Source: Capsulimonas sp. (GTDB lineage Bacteria > Armatimonadota > Armatimonadia > Armatimonadales > Capsulimonadaceae). Taken from it: a DNA stretch of 6,067 bases. The translations under genes and the position numbers were made by a program. The stretch spans positions 1-6,067 of the forward strand of contig JAOQAA010000261.1 of assembly GCA_025963815.1 (NCBI GenBank). The letters run 5' to 3'. Within the stretch, counting starts at the first letter, position 1. Each line of letters opens with the position of its first letter. The notes below the pieces were generated by a model that saw only the letters and a program-made list of their open reading frames with translations, did not search any database and had not been told where the DNA came from. Positions 1 through 6,067 of the stretch are shown here, piece by piece.

Positions 1-300
1 AAACCCAATCCAAACAAATACGCCACCGCGACCTCGCTCGCGGGCCCATGGTCAGAGTTTAAAGATATTGCGCCGCCCAGCGCCAACACCTACGGCTCAC
101 AGTCCACGATGATCCTGAAAGTGGTCGGCTCCAAAACCACTACGGTGATTTTTATGGGCGACCTCTGGAAGCCGCAAGCGCAATGGGATTCTCGCTATCT
201 CTGGATGCCCCTGGAGATCGGTGGCGGCAAGCTCAGCCTTCCTGAGCCGAAGAACTGGACTCTGGATCTCAAGACGGGCGTACACGCCATCGACAATTAG
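1..300 (+). CDS. Glycoside hydrolase family 43-like protein, C-terminal fragment (5' end outside window)
   Basis: Frame 1 is open from the first base to the TAG at 298-300 and gives 99 residues of a protein that starts left of the window. An internal ATG at 109 is not a believable start, because the family-like sequence continues upstream of it. The fragment reads NPNKYATATSLAGPWSEF, then a TYGSQST segment, VIFMGDLW, DSRYLWMPLEI and a closing NWTLDLKTG. This pattern of GPWS, SQST, MGD-W and SRY-W-PL is the end of the five-bladed beta-propeller in GH43 enzymes, especially those annotated as exo-beta-1,3-galactanase or related arabinosidase/xylosidase types. The catalytic residues lie in the missing part, so activity and substrate cannot be judged. 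The stop is 35 bp before the next start on the same strand, which fits an operon. The GH43 assignment is fairly sure; the subfamily is not. Confidence 0.82.
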   Translation, partial: KPNPNKYATATSLAGPWSEFKDIAPPSANTYGSQSTMILKVVGSKTTTVIFMGDLWKPQAQWDSRYLWMPLEIGGGKLSLPEPKNWTLDLKTGVHAIDN

Positions 301-318
301 AATTCGTTCGAGATCCAC

Positions 319-324
319 GGAAAG
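319..324 (+). promoter_or_regulatory. Probable ribosome binding site for the GH28-like gene
   Basis: GGAAAG is the only purine-rich Shine-Dalgarno-like stretch in the 35-bp gap. It lies 11 bases before the ATG at 336 and 5 bases before an in-frame TTG at 330. The spacing would allow either start. ATG is preferred for its codon, and the choice changes the protein by only two residues ahead of the signal peptide. Confidence 0.4.
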
Positions 325-335
325 AATGGTTGACA

Positions 336-1796
336 ATGGCCTACAAAACTTCGCATGCGATCCTGGCGCTTCTGCTGTGCCTGCTGTGCGTTCCCATGGC
401 CTTCGGACAGGATTTGGTGACTTATCCCGCCACGCCAGACATGCCCCGAAGCGACGATTTTGTCGTGAAGGTTCGTAATCCTGGCAAGCCGTGGCGCGAG
501 ATCTCGGTGGCTTCGGTAAAGGTCGCTCAGGTAGTCAACACGCGGACGATCCCGCAGGATTCCTCTCTGGCCAGCTTCGATTTCTCTGGATCCGTGGATG
601 TCTCGGTGACCTCTCGACGCGGGCGGATCCACTCCGCCCGCGTCCGGCCGCTCTCCTATGGAATCCAGCCCCGAGTCCATGGCGACGCCATTACCTTCTC
701 ACTTGCGCAGCCGCGTAACCTCTCCGTGGAAGTAGATGGCGATATCTTCCATAACCTGCAGCTCTTCGCGAACCCAATTGAAGCTAGCCGCCCCGACCCC
801 AAAGATCCCGACGTCATTTACTACGGCCCCGGTAGCTATCAATTGGGGATCATGCGAGTCCCGAGCGGGAAAACCGTCTACGTCGCGGGCGGCGCCCTGA
901 TCCGGGGCCAATTTCTTGTCCGCAACGCGGACAACGTCCATATTCGTGGACGAGGCGTTTTGTATCGGTCGAGGGATCCGCTGCTCATCGAAGATTCTAA
1001 AAACGTGGAAGTCGATGGGCTGATCGTGACGCCGACCAACTACAGCGTCAAGGTCGGCAACTCGCAAAACGTGACACTTAAGAATATCAAATCGATCAGC
1101 GCCGGGGGAAACAACGATGGGATCGACATCTTTTGCAGTTCGAATGTGTTGATCGACGGCGTGTTCATGCGCAACTCCGACGATTGCATCGCAATCTATG
1201 GGCATCGATGGGGTTACTATGGCGACGTCAAAAACCTGACGGTCCAGAACTCGACGCTGTGGGCGGATGTCGCGCACCCAATCCTCGTGGGGACACACGG
1301 CGACCCGCAAAATCCAGATACGCTGAGCGGCCTTCAATTTACCAACATCGATATCCTCGACCAGCATGAAGCACAGGTCGATTACCAGGGCTGTTTGAGC
1401 CTCAACGCCGGAGACAGCAACTTGATCCGCGATGTCCGGTTCGAAAACATCCGTATTGAAGATTTCCGGGAAGGTCAGTTGGTGAACCTGCGTGTGATGT
1501 ACAACCGAAAGTACAACACAGCCCCCGGTCGAGGCATTGAGAATGTCCTCTTCAAAGATATCACCTACAATGGCGCTCACGCCAACCTCTCCGTCATCAC
1601 CGGATACGACGACACGCGCGGCGTCAAGAACATCGTATTCGAGAACCTCAAGATCAACGCCCGAATGATCTCGGACGATATGCCGGGCAAGCCGGGGTTT
1701 TACAAGACTGGAGATATGGCGTGCTTCTTTGTCGGGGAGCATGTCGAAGGTCTGGTGTTTCGAACGTCTGAAGACAAAACGGCGGCGACACATTGA
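336..1796 (+). CDS. Secreted GH28-superfamily right-handed beta-helix glycoside hydrolase (polygalacturonase-like)
   Basis: The 486-residue protein has a signal peptide at residues 1-24 (hydrophobic ALLLCLLCV core, likely cleavage after AFG). A beta-rich N-terminal region at about 25-150 resembles the sandwich domain found ahead of some GH28/GH49-type helices. A beta-helix follows from about 160 to 475, with at least nine rung-like units of the form xNVxIxxI, for example GNSQNVTLKNI (241-251) and GVKNIVFENLKI (429-440). GH28 motifs can be aligned: NNDGID at 259-264 (motif I, NTD), SDDCIA at 281-286 (motif II, paired Asp) and AHPILVGTHG at 313-322 (motif III, with His314 at the GHG histidine). 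Motif IV appears as RVM at 386-388 instead of RIK. The known chemistry of the family is inverting hydrolysis of galacturonans, rhamnogalacturonans or related glycans. The changed motif IV makes a plain polygalacturonase uncertain, and a GH49-like or unclassified beta-helix enzyme is the alternative. The start could be TTG 330 instead of ATG 336. Confidence 0.85.
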   Translation: MAYKTSHAILALLLCLLCVPMAFGQDLVTYPATPDMPRSDDFVVKVRNPGKPWREISVASVKVAQVVNTRTIPQDSSLASFDFSGSVDVSVTSRRGRIHSARVRPLSYGIQPRVHGDAITFSLAQPRNLSVEVDGDIFHNLQLFANPIEASRPDPKDPDVIYYGPGSYQLGIMRVPSGKTVYVAGGALIRGQFLVRNADNVHIRGRGVLYRSRDPLLIEDSKNVEVDGLIVTPTNYSVKVGNSQNVTLKNIKSISAGGNNDGIDIFCSSNVLIDGVFMRNSDDCIAIYGHRWGYYGDVKNLTVQNSTLWADVAHPILVGTHGDPQNPDTLSGLQFTNIDILDQHEAQVDYQGCLSLNAGDSNLIRDVRFENIRIEDFREGQLVNLRVMYNRKYNTAPGRGIENVLFKDITYNGAHANLSVITGYDDTRGVKNIVFENLKINARMISDDMPGKPGFYKTGDMACFFVGEHVEGLVFRTSEDKTAATH

Positions 1797-1825
1797 ACGG
1801 CCAGAAAAACAATCACAAAAGCAAT

Positions 1826-3691
1826 ATGATGTGTCGACATTTGACACGCCTGCCAATCGCGCTTCTATGGATGCTCTGCGCATCCGCCGCTCACGCCATC
1901 ACGGAGATCCGTTCTCCCGATGGAAACGTGAAGATTAGCTTCTCCCTGGGCGGCGGGACCGCCGCCTATCGGATCGACTATCTGGGAAAGCCGTTGGTGC
2001 TTTCGTCGAGATTAGGCTTCGCCCCAAATTTCACGAACGGATTCCAGGTAACCAAGACAGCTTCCAGTCGACATCGAGGAGAATGGACTCAGGTCTATGG
2101 CGAACGGCGCGTGGTCCCGGATAACTATCAGGAATTAGATGTGGACCTAAAACACCCCTCGGGGCGCGTGATGCGATTGACGTTTCGCGCCTACGATGAA
2201 GGTGCAGCGCTCCGCTATAATTTCCCCAAATCGGAATCGGCGGCGACGATCGCATTCACAGCGGAACAGACAGAGTTTCGCTTTCCGAGCGGTGTATATG
2301 GATATGAAGAACACTCCACGGAGGGTGAATACCATCGCGTCCCAGTCGCGGACATTCAGTCGCAATGCGAACGGCCGCTGACGCTGGAGTACCCGGACGG
2401 ACGGTACGCCTGCCTGGCCGAAGCGGACAATGAAAACTATCCACGCATGCTGCTCTCCGGCCTTCCGGGTTCCCCTGGCGCTCTGGTCAGCACGCTTGGA
2501 GGGGCGACCTCGAACACCCTGACCGGCGGGACCGACGACGGCTCCGTCACACTCGCGCCGGGAGCGTCTACGCCCTGGCGATTGTTCGTCGTCGGACAAA
2601 AACCAGGCGATCTGCTGGAGCGAAACTACCTGCTGCTCAACCTGAATCCGCCGCTGGCGATCAAAGACACATCCTGGATTGCGCCGGGCAAAGCGATGCG
2701 CGAGACGACGCTGACCACCACTGGCGGCAAAGCCATCATCGACTTCGCCGTTACTGCCGGACTACAGTATGTTCTCTTCGACGATCACTGGTACGGCAAG
2801 GAAGATGTAGAAACAGGCGATGCGACAACGGCCCGTGCTCCTAATCTCGATATCGCGGAGGTAGTGAAATACGGCAACGAAAAAAGTGTTGGAGTGATCC
2901 TCTATGTGGATCGACGTCAGGTGGAAAAGCAACGCAATATTCTCTTCCCGCTCTATGAAAAGTGGGGCGTCAAAGGCGTCAAGATCGGGTTTGTGCAGGT
3001 GGGTTCTCAGGAGGAGAATGACTGGATCACGAGCACGATCCAGAAGGCGGCGGAGCATCATTTGATGGTGAATTTTCACGATGGATACCGCCCCACGGGA
3101 TACAGCCGCGCCTATCCCAATCTCATGACGGTCGAAGGCATTCGCGGCAATGAACACATGCCCACGCCAGAGCACAACTGCACGCTCCCGTTTACACGGT
3201 TTGTCACCGGTCCCGCCGACTATACGATCTGTTATTACACCAATCGGAAGCAGACGACTTGCGCGCAGCAGCTCGCTCTGGCGGTGGTCTGCTACAGCCC
3301 ACTACAAATGCTGTTCTGGTATGACAAACCCTCGGATTACCACGGTGAGCCGGAGATCGAGTTCTTTCGGCATGTCCCCACGGTTTGGGATGAGACGAAA
3401 GTCATCGACGGTCGCATCGGCGAATACGCCGCCGTCGCCCGCCGGAGCGGAAGCGATTGGTTCCTAGGCGCGATCACCAACGGTCAGGCGCGCACGCTGT
3501 CGATCCCGCTGAAGTTTCTGCTGAAGGGCAGGCGCTACACCGCCCATCTCTATGCGGACAGTGACGCCGCAGCCACACGCACCCATGTGTCCGTCGCCAC
3601 GATGCCCGTGGACGCCGGAACCGTGTTGCAGACGTCCCTCAGCGCCGGCGGTGGCCAGGCCGTCTGGATCACTCCCACGACGAAAGAATAA
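1826..3691 (+). CDS. Secreted glycoside hydrolase family 97 protein (alpha-glucosidase/alpha-galactosidase family)
   Basis: From ATG 1826 the protein has 621 residues and a compact signal peptide (about 1-24, cleavage after AHA). An in-frame TTG at 1793 overlaps the previous stop but would put 11 polar residues ahead of the signal, so it is less likely. The three GH97 parts are visible: an N-terminal beta-sandwich (about 26-275), a (beta/alpha)8 catalytic barrel starting near SWIAPGKAMRE (about 283) and a C-terminal beta domain (about 524-621). Catalytic-region landmarks are GVKGVKIGF (381-389), NFHDGYRPTG (416-425), PNLMTVEGIRGNEH (431-444), LPFTRFVTGPADYT (454-467) and PEIEFF (509-514). Glu437 and Glu443 have the spacing of SusB Glu526 (calcium) and Glu532 (acid). 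Asp419 falls at SusB Glu508, and Gly388 at the Asp nucleophile of retaining members. GH97 enzymes release alpha-glucose or alpha-galactose from glycans and usually need calcium. The gene is likely co-transcribed with both neighbours. The family is secure; substrate and mechanism are not. Confidence 0.94.
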   Translation: MMCRHLTRLPIALLWMLCASAAHAITEIRSPDGNVKISFSLGGGTAAYRIDYLGKPLVLSSRLGFAPNFTNGFQVTKTASSRHRGEWTQVYGERRVVPDNYQELDVDLKHPSGRVMRLTFRAYDEGAALRYNFPKSESAATIAFTAEQTEFRFPSGVYGYEEHSTEGEYHRVPVADIQSQCERPLTLEYPDGRYACLAEADNENYPRMLLSGLPGSPGALVSTLGGATSNTLTGGTDDGSVTLAPGASTPWRLFVVGQKPGDLLERNYLLLNLNPPLAIKDTSWIAPGKAMRETTLTTTGGKAIIDFAVTAGLQYVLFDDHWYGKEDVETGDATTARAPNLDIAEVVKYGNEKSVGVILYVDRRQVEKQRNILFPLYEKWGVKGVKIGFVQVGSQEENDWITSTIQKAAEHHLMVNFHDGYRPTGYSRAYPNLMTVEGIRGNEHMPTPEHNCTLPFTRFVTGPADYTICYYTNRKQTTCAQQLALAVVCYSPLQMLFWYDKPSDYHGEPEIEFFRHVPTVWDETKVIDGRIGEYAAVARRSGSDWFLGAITNGQARTLSIPLKFLLKGRRYTAHLYADSDAAATRTHVSVATMPVDAGTVLQTSLSAGGGQAVWITPTTKE

Positions 3692-3696
3692 GCAAT

Positions 3697-5739
3697 ATGC
3701 AACACCGCAGTATTCACTCCGTGCTTCTCCTGTGCCTGGCGCTGGCATCGCCCGCGGCAAAGAGCATGGCGGACGCTCCGCCGTTTGTACATCCGGGGCT
3801 TCTGCATACGCGCGCCGACCTGGAGCGGATGAAGCTCGGCGTGGCGTCCCATGAATCCCCAATCGCGGAAGGATTTGCGGTCTTCGCCGCCAGCCCAGAA
3901 TCGCAATCATCCTATGTCTTGCGCGGACCGTTCTCCGAGATCGGCCGAAATCCGAGCGTACATTTCGGCGAGTTCGATACGGACGCTAACGCCGCATACC
4001 AGTGCGCGCTGATGTGGGCGATCACCGGCGATCGCTCCTACGCCGATAAGTCCGAACAGATCATCGACGCCTGGTCTGGATCTTTGAAAACGGTCAGCGG
4101 CGCCGACGCCGTCTTGATGGCGGGACTTGGCCCATTCAAGATGGTCAACGCCGCTGAAATCCTGCGCTATACCGACAGCAAGTGGTCCGCCGCCGAGATC
4201 GATCAGTGCGAGCGAATGTTCCGAAGCGCCATTTATCCAACCTTGAAAGATTTCGCCCTATTCGCCAACGGCAACTGGGACACCGCCGCCGTCAAGACGG
4301 TGATAGCGATCGGCGTCTTCTGCAATGATCGCCCGATGTTCGAGCGTGCGCTGCACTATTACATCGACGGCGCAGGGGACGGGAGGCTGACACACTACAT
4401 TAGCGCCACGGGCCAGTGCCAGGAAAGCGGGCGCGATCAAGGTCACACCCAACTCGGCCTCGCGCACCTAGGCGACTGCTGCGAGATCGCCTGGAGCCAA
4501 GGGCTTGACCTATATGCGTATGCGGACAACCGGCTGCTGAAGGGCTTCGAATATACGGCCAAGTACAACCTAGACGGCGTCGTCCCATTCTCTCCCGATC
4601 TTGATTGGACCGGCAAGTACGCGCATCGCGTGATTTCGCCGATGGGTCGGGGCAAGCTCCGTCCGGTGTTCGAGCAGATCTACAATCACTACGTCCATCG
4701 CGTGGGCGCCGCCGCGCCGTTCACCCAGCAGGCCGCAGAGAAGGTTCGTCCTGAAGGGGCGGCGCAGGGAGCGGATCATCCCGGTTTTGGCACGCTCCTC
4801 TACTCGATCCCGGCGGCCACGGGGCAAAGCAAGCCTCATCTCGCCCCTCCGGCCGCTCCCGCCGGCGTCATCGCCGCTGGAACGGATCGCGAAATCGCTC
4901 TCTCCTGGGTCGCCTCCGTGGGCGCTGTGAGTTACGCCGTGAAGCGCTGGTCTTCCCACGAAGGCCGCACTGTGACCATCGCCAAAGGCCTCTCTTCTCC
5001 TACGTATCGAGATAAAAACGTGAAATATGGTGAGTTATATTTCTATTCCGTAACGGCGTCGAACGCGGCAGGGTCCAGTTCGGAGTCGACGGCTTCCAGC
5101 GCGAGCGCCGGCCTTCCCGCACCGTGGTCGGCCAGCGACATTGGCGCTCCCGACGCCTCCGGAACGGCGTCCTACGACGGACGGCGGTTCACGCTCGAAA
5201 GCGCGGGCGTCGCGATCAGCGGCGCGAGCGACCAGTGCCGCTTTGCGGGCGTCCCGATGACCGGGAACGGAGCGATCACAGCGCGTTTTGTCCCGCAGGT
5301 CAGCTCCCAGTCCTCCCAGTTCGGATTGATGATTCGGGAATCGACGGCTCCCAGCACCATCCAGGTGTCGCTGCTGCTGACTCCCGAACCAAGCGGGAGC
5401 GTGGAAAAGCCGGGCTGGAACGCACGTCTGATCGTGCGCAAATTCAGCGGCGCCGACGCAGTCACAGCAGCCGTGGGGCCGGCTCTTGCGGCGCCGCTCG
5501 TCACTTATGGGCGTCTGATGGCGCCGTATTGGCTGCGCTTAGCGCGCGCCGGCGACGCCTTCACTGGTTTCGTTTCCGCCGATGGACAGACATGGACACC
5601 GATTGGGACGACCACCGGCTCCTTGCGCGGCAAAGTCCGAGCGGGATTGACCGCTTCCTCCGGCCTGGCGGGAGTGGCGACGACCGTCGTCTTCGACAGC
5701 GTCGCCGCCCCCGGCTGGCCCAGTTTATCTCCGCGCTGA
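3697..5739 (+). CDS. Secreted alginate-lyase-superfamily (PL38-like) protein with Fn3 and DUF1349-like C-terminal domains
   Basis: The 680-residue product begins at ATG 3697, 5 bp after the GH97 stop, with a signal peptide (hydrophobic VLLLCLALAS; exact cleavage unclear, between about 17 and 27). Residues about 30-335 look like an alpha/alpha-toroid lyase: HPGLLHTRADLERMK (32-46), a helix-rich DTDANAAYQCALMWAITGD (94-112), GNWDTAAVK (192-200) and the signature QCQESGRDQGHTQ (240-252). Such signatures occur in alginate_lyase-fold proteins, including PL38, whose members cleave glucuronan or alginate by beta-elimination. Residues about 384-470 form one fibronectin type III domain (IALSW at 400-404, YFYSVTASNAAG at 448-459). 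Residues about 473-675 resemble the DUF1349/concanavalin-like module that often ends secreted CAZymes (GNGAITARF, FGLMIREST, YWLRLARAGDAFTGFVSADGQTW), probably for carbohydrate contact or spacing. It is the last + strand gene and points to a uronic-acid-containing substrate. The fold is fairly sure; activity and PL family number are inferred. Confidence 0.82.
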   Translation: MQHRSIHSVLLLCLALASPAAKSMADAPPFVHPGLLHTRADLERMKLGVASHESPIAEGFAVFAASPESQSSYVLRGPFSEIGRNPSVHFGEFDTDANAAYQCALMWAITGDRSYADKSEQIIDAWSGSLKTVSGADAVLMAGLGPFKMVNAAEILRYTDSKWSAAEIDQCERMFRSAIYPTLKDFALFANGNWDTAAVKTVIAIGVFCNDRPMFERALHYYIDGAGDGRLTHYISATGQCQESGRDQGHTQLGLAHLGDCCEIAWSQGLDLYAYADNRLLKGFEYTAKYNLDGVVPFSPDLDWTGKYAHRVISPMGRGKLRPVFEQIYNHYVHRVGAAAPFTQQAAEKVRPEGAAQGADHPGFGTLLYSIPAATGQSKPHLAPPAAPAGVIAAGTDREIALSWVASVGAVSYAVKRWSSHEGRTVTIAKGLSSPTYRDKNVKYGELYFYSVTASNAAGSSSESTASSASAGLPAPWSASDIGAPDASGTASYDGRRFTLESAGVAISGASDQCRFAGVPMTGNGAITARFVPQVSSQSSQFGLMIRESTAPSTIQVSLLLTPEPSGSVEKPGWNARLIVRKFSGADAVTAAVGPALAAPLVTYGRLMAPYWLRLARAGDAFTGFVSADGQTWTPIGTTTGSLRGKVRAGLTASSGLAGVATTVVFDSVAAPGWPSLSPR

Positions 5740-5761
5740 CATGCGTGGCGGCGAGGCTAGG

Positions 5762-5787
5762 GAGGAGCGCTTCACACAGCGCTCCTC
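5762..5787. terminator. Hairpin between convergent genes, possible bidirectional terminator
   Basis: GAGGAGCGC (5762-5770) and GCGCTCCTC (5779-5787) are perfect inverted repeats around an 8-base loop; two G-T pairs could extend the stem at 5760-5761 and 5788-5789. It lies 22 bp after the lyase stop, where a transcript end is expected for both converging genes. No T-run follows on either strand, so it is not a textbook intrinsic terminator. It may act with Rho or as a 3'-end stabiliser. The fucosidase stop codon (5772-5774) lies in the loop. Confidence 0.5.
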
Positions 5788-6067
5788 TTCACGGCATGGG
5801 CCATCACATCGCTGTCGAAGCGCACGGCGACGATTGTGTCCGCCGGATTCGTCGCCCGATCAATGCCGCTGATCACGACAGTACGATCGGGGTTAACTAC
5901 AAACGAAAGCGACTGTTTGGTGAAGACATCGTAAGCTTTGATTGGACGAAGCGGACCAACGGGAGGCAGGGTAAAAGCGCTGCCCACGTACCCTTTCAGA
6001 AGGTGTATGTAGACGGTGTCAAGCTTGCGGCAGAAGCCATACTGCCCATCTTTTGGCTGCCATGGGC
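5772..6067 (-). CDS. Probable GH29-like alpha-L-fucosidase, C-terminal fragment (5' end outside window)
   Basis: On the - strand one frame is open from the right edge to the TGA at 5774-5772. An internal GTG at 5987 could be read as a start for a 71-residue protein. The frame stays open upstream of it with protein-like sequence (WQPKDGQYGFCRKLDTVYIH), so the gene is cut by the window edge. The fragment then shows FTLPPVGPLRPIKAYDV, a short VVNPDRTVVISGI strand and PADTIVAVRFDSDV. This order (YG-xRK-x-VY-H, LP--RPIKA, DTIV-V-FD) is that of the C-terminal beta-sandwich of GH29 alpha-L-fucosidases, which remove terminal fucose. The catalytic barrel is outside the window, so another glycosidase with a similar tail remains possible. 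The gene is convergent with the lyase gene, with 32 bp between stops, so it belongs to a separate transcript that may serve the same glycan. Confidence 0.6.
   Translation of the reverse strand, partial: PWQPKDGQYGFCRKLDTVYIHLLKGYVGSAFTLPPVGPLRPIKAYDVFTKQSLSFVVNPDRTVVISGIDRATNPADTIVAVRFDSDVMAHAVKRSAV

Noticed and set aside
330..335. TTGACA resembling a sigma-70 -35 box just before the GH28-like start
   Set aside because: No TATAAT-like -10 box lies about 17 bases downstream, and any transcript would start inside the coding region. It is a chance match that includes the alternative TTG start.
1793..1825. TTG start at 1793 overlapping the GH28-like stop codon (TTGA overlap)
   Set aside because: It would add MNGQKNNHKSN ahead of a compact signal peptide. 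This stretch is A-rich and unlike the coding sequence, and ATG 1826 gives a normal secretory N-terminus. Translational coupling through TTG cannot be fully excluded.
699..1883. Long - strand open frame (394 codons) antisense to the GH28-like gene
   Set aside because: The + strand frame has a signal peptide, beta-helix rungs and GH28 motifs. The antisense product shows no recognisable domain and runs out through the gap into the next gene, so it is a codon-bias shadow.
5018..5050. AT-rich patch inside the Fn3-coding part, possibly a recombination scar
   Set aside because: The patch encodes conserved Fn3 residues (the KYGELYFYSV strand, rich in Lys and Tyr), which explains its base composition without transfer.
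5772..5987. A separate small 71-residue - strand gene starting at GTG 5987
   Set aside because: The frame stays open to the window edge with family-like sequence upstream of the GTG, so this is the tail of a larger gene.

Overview
This window is a carbohydrate-degradation locus from a bacterium with moderately GC-rich DNA (I did not count GC exactly). Four genes run head to tail on the + strand. A fifth gene, cut by the right edge, converges on them from the - strand. All three complete proteins start with a Sec-type signal peptide, so they should act in the periplasm, at the surface or outside the cell. The taxon cannot be fixed from this sequence. The gene mix and the Fn3-plus-C-terminal-beta-domain architecture would suit a polysaccharide-degrading soil or plant-associated lineage such as Armatimonadota, Acidobacteriota, Planctomycetota or Verrucomicrobiota. 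That is only a guess. No SusC/SusD pair is visible, so nothing here points to a classic Bacteroidota PUL.

Layout. Positions 1-300 hold the last 99 codons of a GH43-type glycosidase. Positions 336-1796 encode a secreted right-handed beta-helix enzyme of the GH28 (polygalacturonase-like) superfamily. Positions 1826-3691 encode a secreted GH97 enzyme (alpha-glucosidase/alpha-galactosidase family). Positions 3697-5739 encode a secreted three-part protein: an alginate-lyase-superfamily (alpha/alpha toroid, PL38-like) domain, a fibronectin type III domain and a C-terminal beta-sandwich resembling DUF1349/concanavalin-like modules. Positions 5772-6067 (- strand) hold the C-terminal end of a probable GH29-like alpha-L-fucosidase. 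A perfect 9-bp hairpin at 5762-5787 sits between the convergent genes. No gap between genes exceeds 35 bp, and I saw no tRNA, rRNA, CRISPR array, insertion sequence or riboswitch.

How the genes may work together. Gaps of 35, 29 and 5 bp between the + strand genes suggest one transcript whose promoter lies left of the window. A GH43, a GH28-like enzyme, a GH97 and a uronate-type lyase together suggest stepwise breakdown of one branched, uronic-acid-containing plant or microbial polysaccharide: the lyase and beta-helix enzyme would cut the backbone, and GH43, GH97 and perhaps the fucosidase would trim side chains. The substrate cannot be read from sequence. Two enzymes depart from textbook active sites. 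The GH97 has Gly where retaining members have the Asp nucleophile, and Asp where SusB has a catalytic Glu. The GH28-like enzyme keeps the catalytic Asp and His motifs but apparently lacks the Lys of the RIK motif. These departures are the most useful leads in an otherwise recognisable locus.
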